Below, one piece after another: positions 1 to 5,215 of a stretch of DNA of 5,215 nucleotides. Origin of the DNA: Chloroflexota bacterium (lineage in GTDB: Bacteria; Chloroflexota; Limnocylindria; QHBO01); assembly GCA_005882055.1 (NCBI GenBank), contig VBGQ01000198.1:1-5215 (forward strand), given 5' to 3'. Positions within the stretch are counted from its first letter, which is position 1; every line of letters starts with the position of its first letter. Under the pieces are notes generated by a model. The model had not been told where the DNA came from. It worked only from the letters and a program-made list of their open reading frames with translations, and did not search any database. The position numbers and the translations under genes are program-made.

Positions 1-1012
1 TCATGATCCAGGTGGTCAGCGCCAGCCCTGCCACCGAGAGGACCGTGGTCACCCAGTAGCCGCGGTTGAGCATGTTCATGGGGTTCTCGTCCTCGCGGCC
101 GTTGATGAAGAACATCGAGATGATGGTCGCGATGAGCCCGAAGGCGCGGACGACGAGCGGGAAGAAGATCCATGCCTCCGGATGCGGCCAGCCTGCGGCG
201 CTCGCAATGCTGTAAACCGCGACCCCCAGGATCATGGCGCCGATGTTCTCGGCGGCGGTCGACTCGAAGAGATCCGCGCCGCGGCCTGCGCAGTCGCCCA
301 CGTTGTCGCCGACGAGGTCTGCCACCACGCCCGCATTGCGCGGGTCGTCCTCAGGGATACCCTTCTCGACCTTGCCGACCAGATCGCTGCCGACGTCGGC
401 GGCCTTGGTGTAGATCCCACCGCCGAGCTGGGCGAAGAGGGCGACGAAGCTGGCACCGAACCCGTAGCCCACGATCAGGAACGGCGCCTGGTTGGGATGC
501 TCGAAACCGCCGTAGAGGGCGAACATCGAGTAAACGCCCAGGAGTGAAAGGGCAACCACGAGGAACCCGGAGACGGCGCCGCCGCGCATTGCCGTCTGTA
601 CCGCCCCGACAAGCGAGTTCCGCGCGGCGGCAGCGGTCCGCACGTTCGAGCGGACGCTGATGTACATGCCGATGATGCCCGAGGCCATCGAGCACGCGGC
701 TCCGACGAGGAAAGCGAGGCCGGTCCGCCAGCCCAGATCGAGACCGTAGATGTCCGTATCGGCGACCTGCTTGCCCTCGACCAGGGTGATGACCAGGCCG
801 ATCACCACCGCTCCACCGAGCGCCAGGAGCGCGATGGTCTGGTACTGGCGCCGGATGAAGGCGACCGCACCCTCGAAGATCATCCCCCCGATCTCCTGCA
901 TCGCCTCGGTGCCCATGTCGCGGTGCAGGACGTCGTAGGCGAGGTAGAAGGCGAATGCGATGGCCAGCAGGCCCGCGATCGGGATCACCCAGGTGATCGG
1001 TTGGAGCTCCAT
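1..1012 (-). CDS. hppA: Membrane-bound proton-translocating pyrophosphatase, N-terminal half (runs off left edge)
   Basis: Integral membrane pump of the M-PPase family, which hydrolyses pyrophosphate to two phosphates and moves H+ (in some members Na+) across the cytoplasmic membrane. The first 337 residues are visible; family members are usually about 650-800, so about half is missing. About eight membrane helices can be drawn: roughly residues 7-28, 60-78, 98-119, 145-168, 178-199, 256-274, 279-303 and 318-337. The hallmark substrate loop runs from GGGIYTKAADVGSDLVGK (residues 197-214) through IPEDDPRN (219-226) to DNVGDCAGRGADLFES (236-251). K203, D206, D210, E221, D232, D236 and D240 match by spacing the Mg-PPi ligands known from the plant enzyme, and D247 matches its ion-gate Asp. 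The ATG at 1012 is chosen because it has a Shine-Dalgarno and is followed at once by the first helix. K+ dependence and ion specificity cannot be read, because the diagnostic C-terminal residues lie outside the window. Family assignment is essentially certain. Confidence 0.97.
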   Translation of the reverse strand, partial: MELQPITWVIPIAGLLAIAFAFYLAYDVLHRDMGTEAMQEIGGMIFEGAVAFIRRQYQTIALLALGGAVVIGLVITLVEGKQVADTDIYGLDLGWRTGLAFLVGAACSMASGIIGMYISVRSNVRTAAAARNSLVGAVQTAMRGGAVSGFLVVALSLLGVYSMFALYGGFEHPNQAPFLIVGYGFGASFVALFAQLGGGIYTKAADVGSDLVGKVEKGIPEDDPRNAGVVADLVGDNVGDCAGRGADLFESTAAENIGAMILGVAVYSIASAAGWPHPEAWIFFPLVVRAFGLIATIISMFFINGREDENPMNMLNRGYWVTTVLSVAGLALTTWIM

Positions 1013-1015
1013 CAA

Positions 1016-1021
1016 TCCTCC
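1016..1021 (-). promoter_or_regulatory. Ribosome binding site of hppA
   Basis: On the minus strand GGAGGA precedes the ATG at 1012 by three bases (TTG). It is the best Shine-Dalgarno in the window and supports this start. The spacing is a little short but workable. Confidence 0.75.
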
Positions 1022-1129
1022 GAATGTCACCGCGTGCAGCAGGCGCCGGGATTGGCGGCCATGGCGCGCTCGTCAGGCGGGGACGGTCTCACACACGGAA
1101 AACGCCGGCGATTGCACCAGTTCGGTACC

Positions 1130-1147
1130 CGCCAGCGAAGCGCGGCG
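1130..1147 (-). other. Small GC-rich hairpin in the hppA leader
   Basis: The minus-strand sequence CGCCGCGCTTCGCTGGCG can fold with CGCC pairing to GGCG and GCG pairing to CGC around a three-base loop, leaving one bulged T. No run of T follows, so it is not an intrinsic terminator. It lies just downstream of the promoter candidate and may only reflect high GC. Confidence 0.3.
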
Positions 1148-1177
1148 ATTCTCGCACGGGCTCAACTTGCGGGTCAA
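1148..1177 (-). promoter_or_regulatory. Weak sigma-70-like promoter candidate for hppA
   Basis: On the minus strand TTGACC (1172-1177; five of six to TTGACA) is followed after 18 bases by GAGAAT (1148-1153; four of six to TATAAT). Its position, about 135 bases before the hppA start and just after the previous gene's stop, suits a promoter for hppA. The -10 match is poor and such matches arise by chance, so this is only a candidate. Confidence 0.25.
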
Positions 1178-1185
1178 CTTGCGCA
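1162..1185. repeat. Two-copy tandem repeat, 12-base period
   Basis: TCAACTTGC occurs at 1162-1170 and again at 1174-1182, giving two 12-base units (TCAACTTGCGGG and TCAACTTGCGCA on the plus strand). On the minus strand the second copy read (1162-1170) falls within the spacer of the promoter candidate. Tandem half-sites of about one helical turn can be an operator, but two copies alone do not prove it. Confidence 0.5.
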
Positions 1186-1189
1186 ATGG

Positions 1190-3445
1190 TCACGGCTGCC
1201 AGGACGGGAGCCAGCCATCGAGGCTCAGCTGCGTGTTCGTGCCGCTGACCAGGTTGAGGAGCCAGATGCCACCCGGTTCCGCGGGCGACGCTGGCGGCGA
1301 AGGCACCGGCCCGGGCGTTGGGCTGGCCGTTGCGGAGGGCGAGGGACGGAAGGAGGGGCTCGGTGTCGCGGACGGCGTCGCGGCGCCGAGTGCCTCGCGC
1401 GTCACCAGCAGCGCCTGCGGCGCCGGCGCGAAGCGGACGCTCGACTCCAGTGCGCGCGCGTCGGGAACGACCTCGGTCGACGGGAAGGAGCTGAAGCTCG
1501 CGATCCAGACCCGCCCGGCGTCTGGCAGGCGCGGGTCGAGGACGAGGTAGGCGATGCGTCCATTGGCATCCACGTCAGGCAGGGTGCCTCCTTCGTGGAG
1601 TCGCGAGGGCTGGACCGATGCGCCGCCTTCCTCCAGCTCGCCGATGCGCAGCGCGGCTTGCTCGGCGAAGGTCAAATGCAGACCTGCGGGCGTCAGGGGC
1701 GTGACCGCGGTTTCGGGCGTGAGGACGCCCGACGCCCCGTCGCCTGTCGATGCGACCGGGGCGGGCAGCCCGCTCACGAGCACGCTCGACCCATCCGGGA
1801 GCCAGGCCGGCGGGGCGGCGGCGAGGTACGGCGCACGCGTCACGGCCCCGTTCCGCAGGTTCAGGATGCCAGCCATGCCGGACAGGTCGACGAAGGCGAT
1901 CCGCGAGCCATCGGGCGAGAAGCGCGGCGCACGCAGGACGGGCGCGAGAGACGCGCCCTGGCTGCCGGACGCGAGCGGTTCGGAGCCGGTGGGGGGACTG
2001 GCTGTCGGGGCCGGGCCAATGGCGATCCGGTCTGCACCGCCGCCGCCCGGCGGTCGTCGCCAGATGCCCATGCCGGCGCCGGTCCTGGCATCGGCCCGCC
2101 CAAAGACGATCGCGGATCCATCGGGCGCATAGCTGGGATCGAATTCGACGAAGCCCGCATCTGTCAGCACGCGGCGCCCCGACCCATCCGCTCGGAGCTC
2201 GATCAGGCGGGCGCCGTCGCCGACGACCAGCGATCGGCCATCTGGCGCAACTGCGTAGGTGCTCAACGGCGAGAGCTCGGCCGAGACCTGATGCTGGTTC
2301 GAGCCATCGGGGTTCATGGCCCATGCGTTGGCGATCCCCGAACGCTCGCTGAGGAACGTGATCTGGTTGCCGAGCGAGCTTGATGGCGCGCCGGTGGTGA
2401 AGGTCCACGACAGGGGCCCGGCCACCCGCGAGCCGTCGACGCCACGCACCACGCCGCCAATGGTGACGGTGAAGGTGGTGTTGGCCGGCAGCGAGCCCGA
2501 CGGCGTGAAGCGAACGATCCGCCGGACGTCGTCGTCGAGCCCGGCGGCGCCCTCGGGTGCAGAGAGCCCCACGCTGCCGGAGATGGGTGGCGTGATCGAC
2601 ACGAGGTTATCGTTGACCGTGCCCGGGTCGATCGCCCGGTCGAAGACCACCGCGATGGAGGTGGTGGTGGCGATCCCCTGCGTGCCGTCGGCCGGGACGA
2701 CGGTGCGGGCCGTGAGACCTGCCGAGACCGTGGTGAACGCCAGGCGCAACGGCCCGGCCAGGGCGGTCCCCGCCTGATCGCGGGCCGCATAGCCCAGGAA
2801 GATGCTGTAGTCCTGGCTGGCGAGCCAATCCACGCGTGGGACGATCGTCACGCGTTGCCCGCTCCAGCGCAGGTCCACGTCGGTGCGCGGGATGATCTCC
2901 AACGCGCGCTGGACGCTGGCGGTGTCCATGAGGGTCGAGAAGGTGACCTGGATGGAAGCGTCGAGCGGCACCTCCTTCGACTGGTCTGCGGGCTGGAACG
3001 CAACGATCGTCGGACCACCAACCGTATGGAAGACGAACGGCCCGGCACCGGTCATCGCGTTGCCGGCCAGATCGCGAATCTGGCCGCGAAGCCGAACGGA
3101 GAAGGAGGTCTCCAGCGGCAGCCGATCGGCCGGCGTGAAGATCATGGTCGCGCCGCTCCAGCTGAACGAGCCGCTCAGCTTGGGCGACACGTTGAGGGCC
3201 GCCTGCGCGCTCCCATGGTCAACCGCCTCGGAGAAGACCACCTCGAGGCTCGAGGTGGTCAGGGCCACAGCGTCGCTGCCGGGCAGGTGCTGGCTCAGGA
3301 CGAAGCGGTCGACCTGTGGGGGTCGAAGATCAACGGTGCTGGCGTAATAGAGGATCGGGGCCAGCAACGCGCCGCCGATGGCCACGACGAGAAGGGTCCG
3401 GATGGCGACGCGGCGAGTCCTCCCCCTGGCGACCGGCGGCGCCAC
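1190..3445 (-). CDS. Membrane-anchored protein: three Big_5 Ig-like domains plus TolB-like (PD40) beta-propeller
   Basis: A 751-residue protein of unknown exact role. A basic N-terminus (R7, R9, R11, R12, R16) and one hydrophobic helix (about 17-35) with no clear cleavage site or lipobox suggest a signal anchor, leaving the rest outside the membrane. Three bacterial Ig-like repeats follow (about 41-141, 143-240 and 243-351), each with a TSSLEVVFSEAVD- or TSIAVVFDRAID-type strand and a closing FHT, FTT or FTT. From about 360 come propeller blades with the PD40 signature: YAVAPDGRSLVVGD (397-410), PSYAPDGSAIVFGR (437-450), PRFSPDGSRIAFVD (507-520) and PAWLPDGSSVLVSG (546-559), plus blades near 622-660 and 668-742. 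The C-terminal PSWQP looks like the missing first strand of the first blade, closing a ring of about seven. A Pro/Ser/Thr-rich stretch (690-723) sits inside the last blade. The GTG start is used because it lies three bases after the rpoN stop and no other start codon occurs before the hydrophobic helix. Big_5 and PD40 modules usually serve binding or scaffolding at the cell surface; no catalytic motif is visible. Confidence 0.88.
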   Translation of the reverse strand: MAPPVARGRTRRVAIRTLLVVAIGGALLAPILYYASTVDLRPPQVDRFVLSQHLPGSDAVALTTSSLEVVFSEAVDHGSAQAALNVSPKLSGSFSWSGATMIFTPADRLPLETSFSVRLRGQIRDLAGNAMTGAGPFVFHTVGGPTIVAFQPADQSKEVPLDASIQVTFSTLMDTASVQRALEIIPRTDVDLRWSGQRVTIVPRVDWLASQDYSIFLGYAARDQAGTALAGPLRLAFTTVSAGLTARTVVPADGTQGIATTTSIAVVFDRAIDPGTVNDNLVSITPPISGSVGLSAPEGAAGLDDDVRRIVRFTPSGSLPANTTFTVTIGGVVRGVDGSRVAGPLSWTFTTGAPSSSLGNQITFLSERSGIANAWAMNPDGSNQHQVSAELSPLSTYAVAPDGRSLVVGDGARLIELRADGSGRRVLTDAGFVEFDPSYAPDGSAIVFGRADARTGAGMGIWRRPPGGGGADRIAIGPAPTASPPTGSEPLASGSQGASLAPVLRAPRFSPDGSRIAFVDLSGMAGILNLRNGAVTRAPYLAAAPPAWLPDGSSVLVSGLPAPVASTGDGASGVLTPETAVTPLTPAGLHLTFAEQAALRIGELEEGGASVQPSRLHEGGTLPDVDANGRIAYLVLDPRLPDAGRVWIASFSSFPSTEVVPDARALESSVRFAPAPQALLVTREALGAATPSATPSPSFRPSPSATASPTPGPVPSPPASPAEPGGIWLLNLVSGTNTQLSLDGWLPSWQP
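1277..1378 (-). other. Pro/Ser/Thr-rich low-complexity segment in the propeller protein
   Basis: Residues 690-723 are almost wholly Pro, Ser, Thr and Ala, with repeated SPSP- and TPSP-like steps. Such segments outside the cell are often flexible, and in some bacteria O-glycosylated. Here it lies between LLVTRE (679-684) and GGIWLLNL (725-732), so it interrupts one propeller blade rather than joining the protein to the membrane or wall. Confidence 0.7.
3236..3260. repeat. Perfect 25-base palindrome inside the propeller-protein gene
   Basis: Arms GACCACCTCGAG (3236-3247) and CTCGAGGTGGTC (3249-3260) are exact reverse complements around one central base at 3248. The site lies within codons 62-70 of the surface-protein gene and encodes part of TTSSLEVV in the first Ig-like domain. 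With so short a centre it could cruciform in DNA or form a strong hairpin in the mRNA, or it could bind a dimeric protein. It may also be a coincidence of codon choice. Confidence 0.8.
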
Positions 3446-3448
3446 CGC

Positions 3449-4840
3449 TCACGAATGCCGGAGGCGGGCGGGGAGGATGCGCAGCTCGTCGCGATACTTG
3501 GCAACGGTCCTTCGCGCGATGGCGACGCCCTGTGCCAGCAATTCGTCGGCGATCTGCTGGTCGCTCATCGGATGGTCCTGGTCCTCCCCCTCGATCATGG
3601 CCCGGATCTGGTCCTTGATGCTGAGGGACGCGGTGAAGAAGTGGGAGAAGGGGACCACCTCGCCCGATGGAACCATCACGAACTTCTCGGCCGTCGCGCG
3701 GCTCACGGTGGACTCGTGGACGCCGATCTCGGACGCGACCTCCGCCCGCGTGAGGGGCACGAGATGCCGGACGCCGTGCACCAGGTAGTCGTGCTGGCGC
3801 TTGACGAGGGTGGCCGCGATGCGCTGCAGGGTCGCGCGCCTGCGACGAACCGCGTCGATGAAGAAGCGCGCGCGACCCACGTGCTCGCGGACGTGCTCCT
3901 TTTCCTGATCGCTCCAGGTCGGTGAACGGAGGGCGGCGGAGACGCTGGCGTAGGAAGCCGCAACACGAAGGCTGAAGCGCCGCGACTCCACGACCTCGAC
4001 CTCCAGCTCCCCGTCCACGATCCGGATCAGGACGTCCGGTCGCAGGATCTGGCGCGGTCCATCGCCTCGTGTGGCCGCCACGAACGCGGAGGCCGGGTAG
4101 GGGTGCAGGTTGGTCTTGATGAACTCCCAGGCTTCGAGGACCTCGTGCTCGCTGACCCCGAGGACATGCGCGATCTCGCGGAAGTGGCGATCGGCGAGCG
4201 CCTGGAGGTGATCGGTGACCAACGCCTCCGCGATGCCCGGCACCCCGTGACCGGTCTCACGCAGATGGCCCAGCTGCAGGAGCAGGGACTCGCGAACGTC
4301 GCGGGCACCGATGCCGATCGGTTCCAGGCCGCGCATCGCGGACCGAACGCGTGCGACCGCCCCGGCGGTGCCGCCGCTCTCGCGGGCGATCTCCTCATCG
4401 GTCCGGGTGAGCAGGCCGTTCTCGTCGAGCTCGCCGATGACCCAGGTAGCCACCTCGTGCAGCTCCCTGGGCAGCAACGAGCGCAGGTTCCAGTCGAGGT
4501 GCTCTTGCAACGTGAACGACGCCTCCGCACGTGCGATCGGGTCGTCCGCGTCGGGGTCGTCGCGGGCGGGGCCCGGGCTCGGCTCGAACAGCTCGGTAGC
4601 CGTTGGCCCCTCGCTGCGGGGAGAGCAATTCGGGCACGTTCCGCCGAAGGTCGCTCCCCCGCAGGTCGGGCAGACCGCCTCCTCGACCTGCTCGAGCGCC
4701 GGGTTCTCGTCGAGCTCCTCGGCGATCGCTTGCTGCAGCTCGACCGAGCTCATGGCCAAGATGCGGTTGGCGACGATCTGCTTGGGCGTCACCTTGGCCT
4801 GCATCGTGGGGATCAGCTGGTGGCTGACCTCGATCGACAT
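3449..4840 (-). CDS. rpoN: RNA polymerase sigma-54 factor (RpoN) with a Cys4 knuckle insert
   Basis: Alternative sigma factor that directs core RNA polymerase to -24/-12 promoters and stays inactive until an AAA+ enhancer-binding protein remodels it. The 463 residues are near the usual length (477 in E. coli). Region I is about residues 1-50, ending in VELQQAIAEELDENPALE. Region II is acidic (DDPDADDP, 94-101) and contains C57-x2-C60-x8-C69-x2-C72. The core-binding domain follows, with GLEPIGIGARDVRESLLLQL at 171-190. A helix-turn-helix reads LTRAEVASEIGVHESTVSRAT (363-383; 21 residues shown as LTRAEVASEIG then VHESTVSRAT). The RpoN box ARRTVAKYRD at 442-451 is intact, and the protein ends 12 residues later. 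All conserved regions are present in one frame, so the protein should be functional. The ATG at 4840 has a Shine-Dalgarno and starts region I at the expected place. The gene sits between a phosphatase gene 9 bases upstream and the propeller protein 3 bases downstream, a probable operon. No activator gene is in view. Confidence 0.97.
   Translation of the reverse strand: MSIEVSHQLIPTMQAKVTPKQIVANRILAMSSVELQQAIAEELDENPALEQVEEAVCPTCGGATFGGTCPNCSPRSEGPTATELFEPSPGPARDDPDADDPIARAEASFTLQEHLDWNLRSLLPRELHEVATWVIGELDENGLLTRTDEEIARESGGTAGAVARVRSAMRGLEPIGIGARDVRESLLLQLGHLRETGHGVPGIAEALVTDHLQALADRHFREIAHVLGVSEHEVLEAWEFIKTNLHPYPASAFVAATRGDGPRQILRPDVLIRIVDGELEVEVVESRRFSLRVAASYASVSAALRSPTWSDQEKEHVREHVGRARFFIDAVRRRRATLQRIAATLVKRQHDYLVHGVRHLVPLTRAEVASEIGVHESTVSRATAEKFVMVPSGEVVPFSHFFTASLSIKDQIRAMIEGEDQDHPMSDQQIADELLAQGVAIARRTVAKYRDELRILPARLRHS
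3488..3517 (-). other. RpoN box coding segment (-24 promoter recognition)
   Basis: Codons 442-451 encode ARRTVAKYRD, matching the near-invariant ARRTVAKYRE signature that contacts the -24 GG element. Only the last position varies, Asp for Glu, which is conservative. It is the strongest single proof that the gene is sigma-54. Confidence 0.95.
4625..4672 (-). other. Cys4 zinc-knuckle-like insert in sigma-54 region II
   Basis: Codons 57-72 encode CPTCGGATFGGTCPNC: two CPxC pairs eight residues apart with glycines between, the pattern of a short zinc ribbon or knuckle. It lies directly after region I. The E. coli-type protein has no cysteine pairs there, only a variable acidic linker. Metal binding is inferred from spacing only. 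Confidence 0.75.
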
Positions 4841-4843
4841 GCG

Positions 4844-4851
4844 TCTCCCTT
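4844..4851 (-). promoter_or_regulatory. Ribosome binding site of rpoN
   Basis: The minus strand reads AAGGGAGA just before the rpoN ATG, with GGGAG at 4845-4849 four bases from the start. Its first two A bases are the last two bases of the phosphatase stop codon TAA, so the upstream gene's terminating ribosomes arrive directly at this site. Confidence 0.65.
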
Positions 4852-5215
4852 ACCTGGGGCGAACGTTCAAGCGGCGCACGATCCGCTCGGCGGCGCGAAC
4901 GCCAATGATGCTGTAGGCGGCCGGATCCTGCCCAACCCGGCGTCGGTAGCTCGACATCGGCCATTCCAGGAGGGCGGTGAGGCGCAGGCGATTGACATGG
5001 TTGTGGGCGACTATGAGCACGCCGCGCGCCAGATCGCCCGAAAGCCAGGACTCCAGCGCATCGAAGACCGGGAAGGCCCGCGCCGCCACGTCACGCCCCG
5101 ACTCCCCATCCGGGGTTCGCGTCGCGAAGGGGTCGTGCTCCCAGGCGGCGCGAAGCTGCGGATCACGAGCCCAGCATTCATCGGCGGTCAACCCTTCCCA
5201 GGCGCCGTAGTCGAG
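4850..5215 (-). CDS. Histidine phosphatase family protein (phosphoglycerate-mutase-like), C-terminal part; 5' end off the right edge
   Basis: Phosphoryl-transfer enzyme of the branch that uses a phosphohistidine intermediate; the substrate is unknown. The last 121 residues are visible. They open at the window edge with LDYGAWEGLT, the family's (D/E)xGxWEG motif, so the gene clearly continues upstream; a TTG at 5189-5191 is an internal Leu codon, not the start. Next come PDGESGRDVAAR (GES-type conserved Glu and Arg) and LIVAHNHVNRLRL, where AHNH supplies the second catalytic histidine in place of the more common SHGG. The N-terminal RHG motif with the phosphorylated His lies outside the window. 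It ends LNVRPR, then TAA. Such domains occur in alpha-ribazole phosphatase (CobC), PhoE and sugar-phosphate phosphatases, and the fragment does not decide between them. It is probably cytoplasmic and co-transcribed with rpoN. Confidence 0.88.
   Translation of the reverse strand, partial: LDYGAWEGLTADECWARDPQLRAAWEHDPFATRTPDGESGRDVAARAFPVFDALESWLSGDLARGVLIVAHNHVNRLRLTALLEWPMSSYRRRVGQDPAAYSIIGVRAAERIVRRLNVRPR

Larger units (their letters stand above)
1013..1189. other. 177-base intergenic region upstream of hppA
   Basis: This is the only non-coding stretch of any size in the window. It holds the hppA ribosome binding site, a weak promoter candidate, a 12-base tandem repeat and a small GC-rich hairpin, each listed separately. 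An 8-base palindrome CGCCGGCG (1103-1110) is followed on the minus strand by TTTT, but it has no loop and so is not a convincing terminator. I see no strong intrinsic terminator for the upstream gene, so read-through into hppA is possible. No small ORF or recognisable RNA was found here. Confidence 0.6.

Noticed and set aside
172..660. Plus-strand frames and short minus-strand frames over the hppA region
   Set aside because: They are Arg/Pro-rich shadows. The unbroken minus-strand frame from 1012 to the window edge encodes an unmistakable pyrophosphatase.
1099..1110. Intrinsic terminator at CGCCGGCG followed by TTTT on the minus strand
   Set aside because: The palindrome is only eight bases with no room for a loop, and the T-run is only four.
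1013..1189. Sigma-54 promoter (-24 GG / -12 GC) before hppA
   Set aside because: I looked for GG and GC separated by ten bases around the TGGCGGG and CTGGTGC stretches on the minus strand and found no acceptable match, so control of hppA by the neighbouring RpoN is not supported.
923..2383. Long plus-strand open frame of 486 codons opposite the propeller protein, and a 356-codon one at 2855-3925
   Set aside because: Their translations are rich in Arg, Gly and Gln with no recognisable domain, and they lie antisense to genes with clear domains. Long antisense frames are expected in GC-rich DNA.
1190..3445. TolB of the Tol-Pal system
   Set aside because: The PD40 blades resemble TolB, but the three Ig-like domains, the N-terminal membrane helix, and the absence of tolQ, tolR, tolA or pal nearby do not fit.
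5189..5191. TTG as the start of the phosphatase gene
   Set aside because: The frame stays open to the window edge and the eight residues before it complete the conserved DYGAWEG motif, so this codon is internal.

Overview
The window is GC-rich throughout (roughly two-thirds G+C by eye) and its genes are packed on the minus strand. Read in that direction, from the right edge, it holds the 3' part of a histidine-phosphatase gene, a complete rpoN (sigma-54), a complete gene for a membrane-anchored protein with Ig-like and beta-propeller domains, a 177-base gap, and the first 337 codons of a membrane-bound proton-pumping pyrophosphatase gene (hppA), cut by the left edge. The gene style suggests Chloroflexota, possibly a Limnocylindria-like soil or freshwater lineage. 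The signs are high GC, a sigma-54 with an altered region I and an inserted Cys4 knuckle, and a Big_5/PD40-type surface protein. That assignment is inference from overall style, not from a marker gene.

Layout on the minus strand: the phosphatase stop (TAA, 4850-4852) lies 9 bases before the rpoN ATG (4840), and the rpoN Shine-Dalgarno starts on the last two bases of that stop. The rpoN stop (TGA, 3449-3451) lies 3 bases before a GTG start (3445) for the surface protein, which has no visible Shine-Dalgarno of its own. These three genes therefore look like one transcript, with coupled translation at the rpoN/surface-protein junction. The gap at 1013-1189 carries a 12-base tandem repeat, a weak sigma-70-like promoter candidate and a small hairpin without a U-tract. 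hppA then begins with a good Shine-Dalgarno, and may be transcribed from its own promoter, by read-through, or both.

Functionally, rpoN supplies the alternative sigma factor that needs ATP-driven enhancer-binding activators; none is encoded here. The surface protein is predicted to sit outside the cytoplasmic membrane on one N-terminal helix. It carries three Ig-like repeats and a probable seven-bladed propeller. HppA would couple pyrophosphate hydrolysis to ion pumping across the same membrane. No mobile element, tRNA, rRNA or CRISPR was seen. Most of the window is ordinary chromosomal sequence. The points that deserve a second look are the sigma-54 variant (Cys4 insert plus non-canonical region I), its tight coupling to an extracytoplasmic propeller protein, a perfect 25-base palindrome inside that protein's gene, and a Gln at the expected gate-Arg site of the pyrophosphatase.
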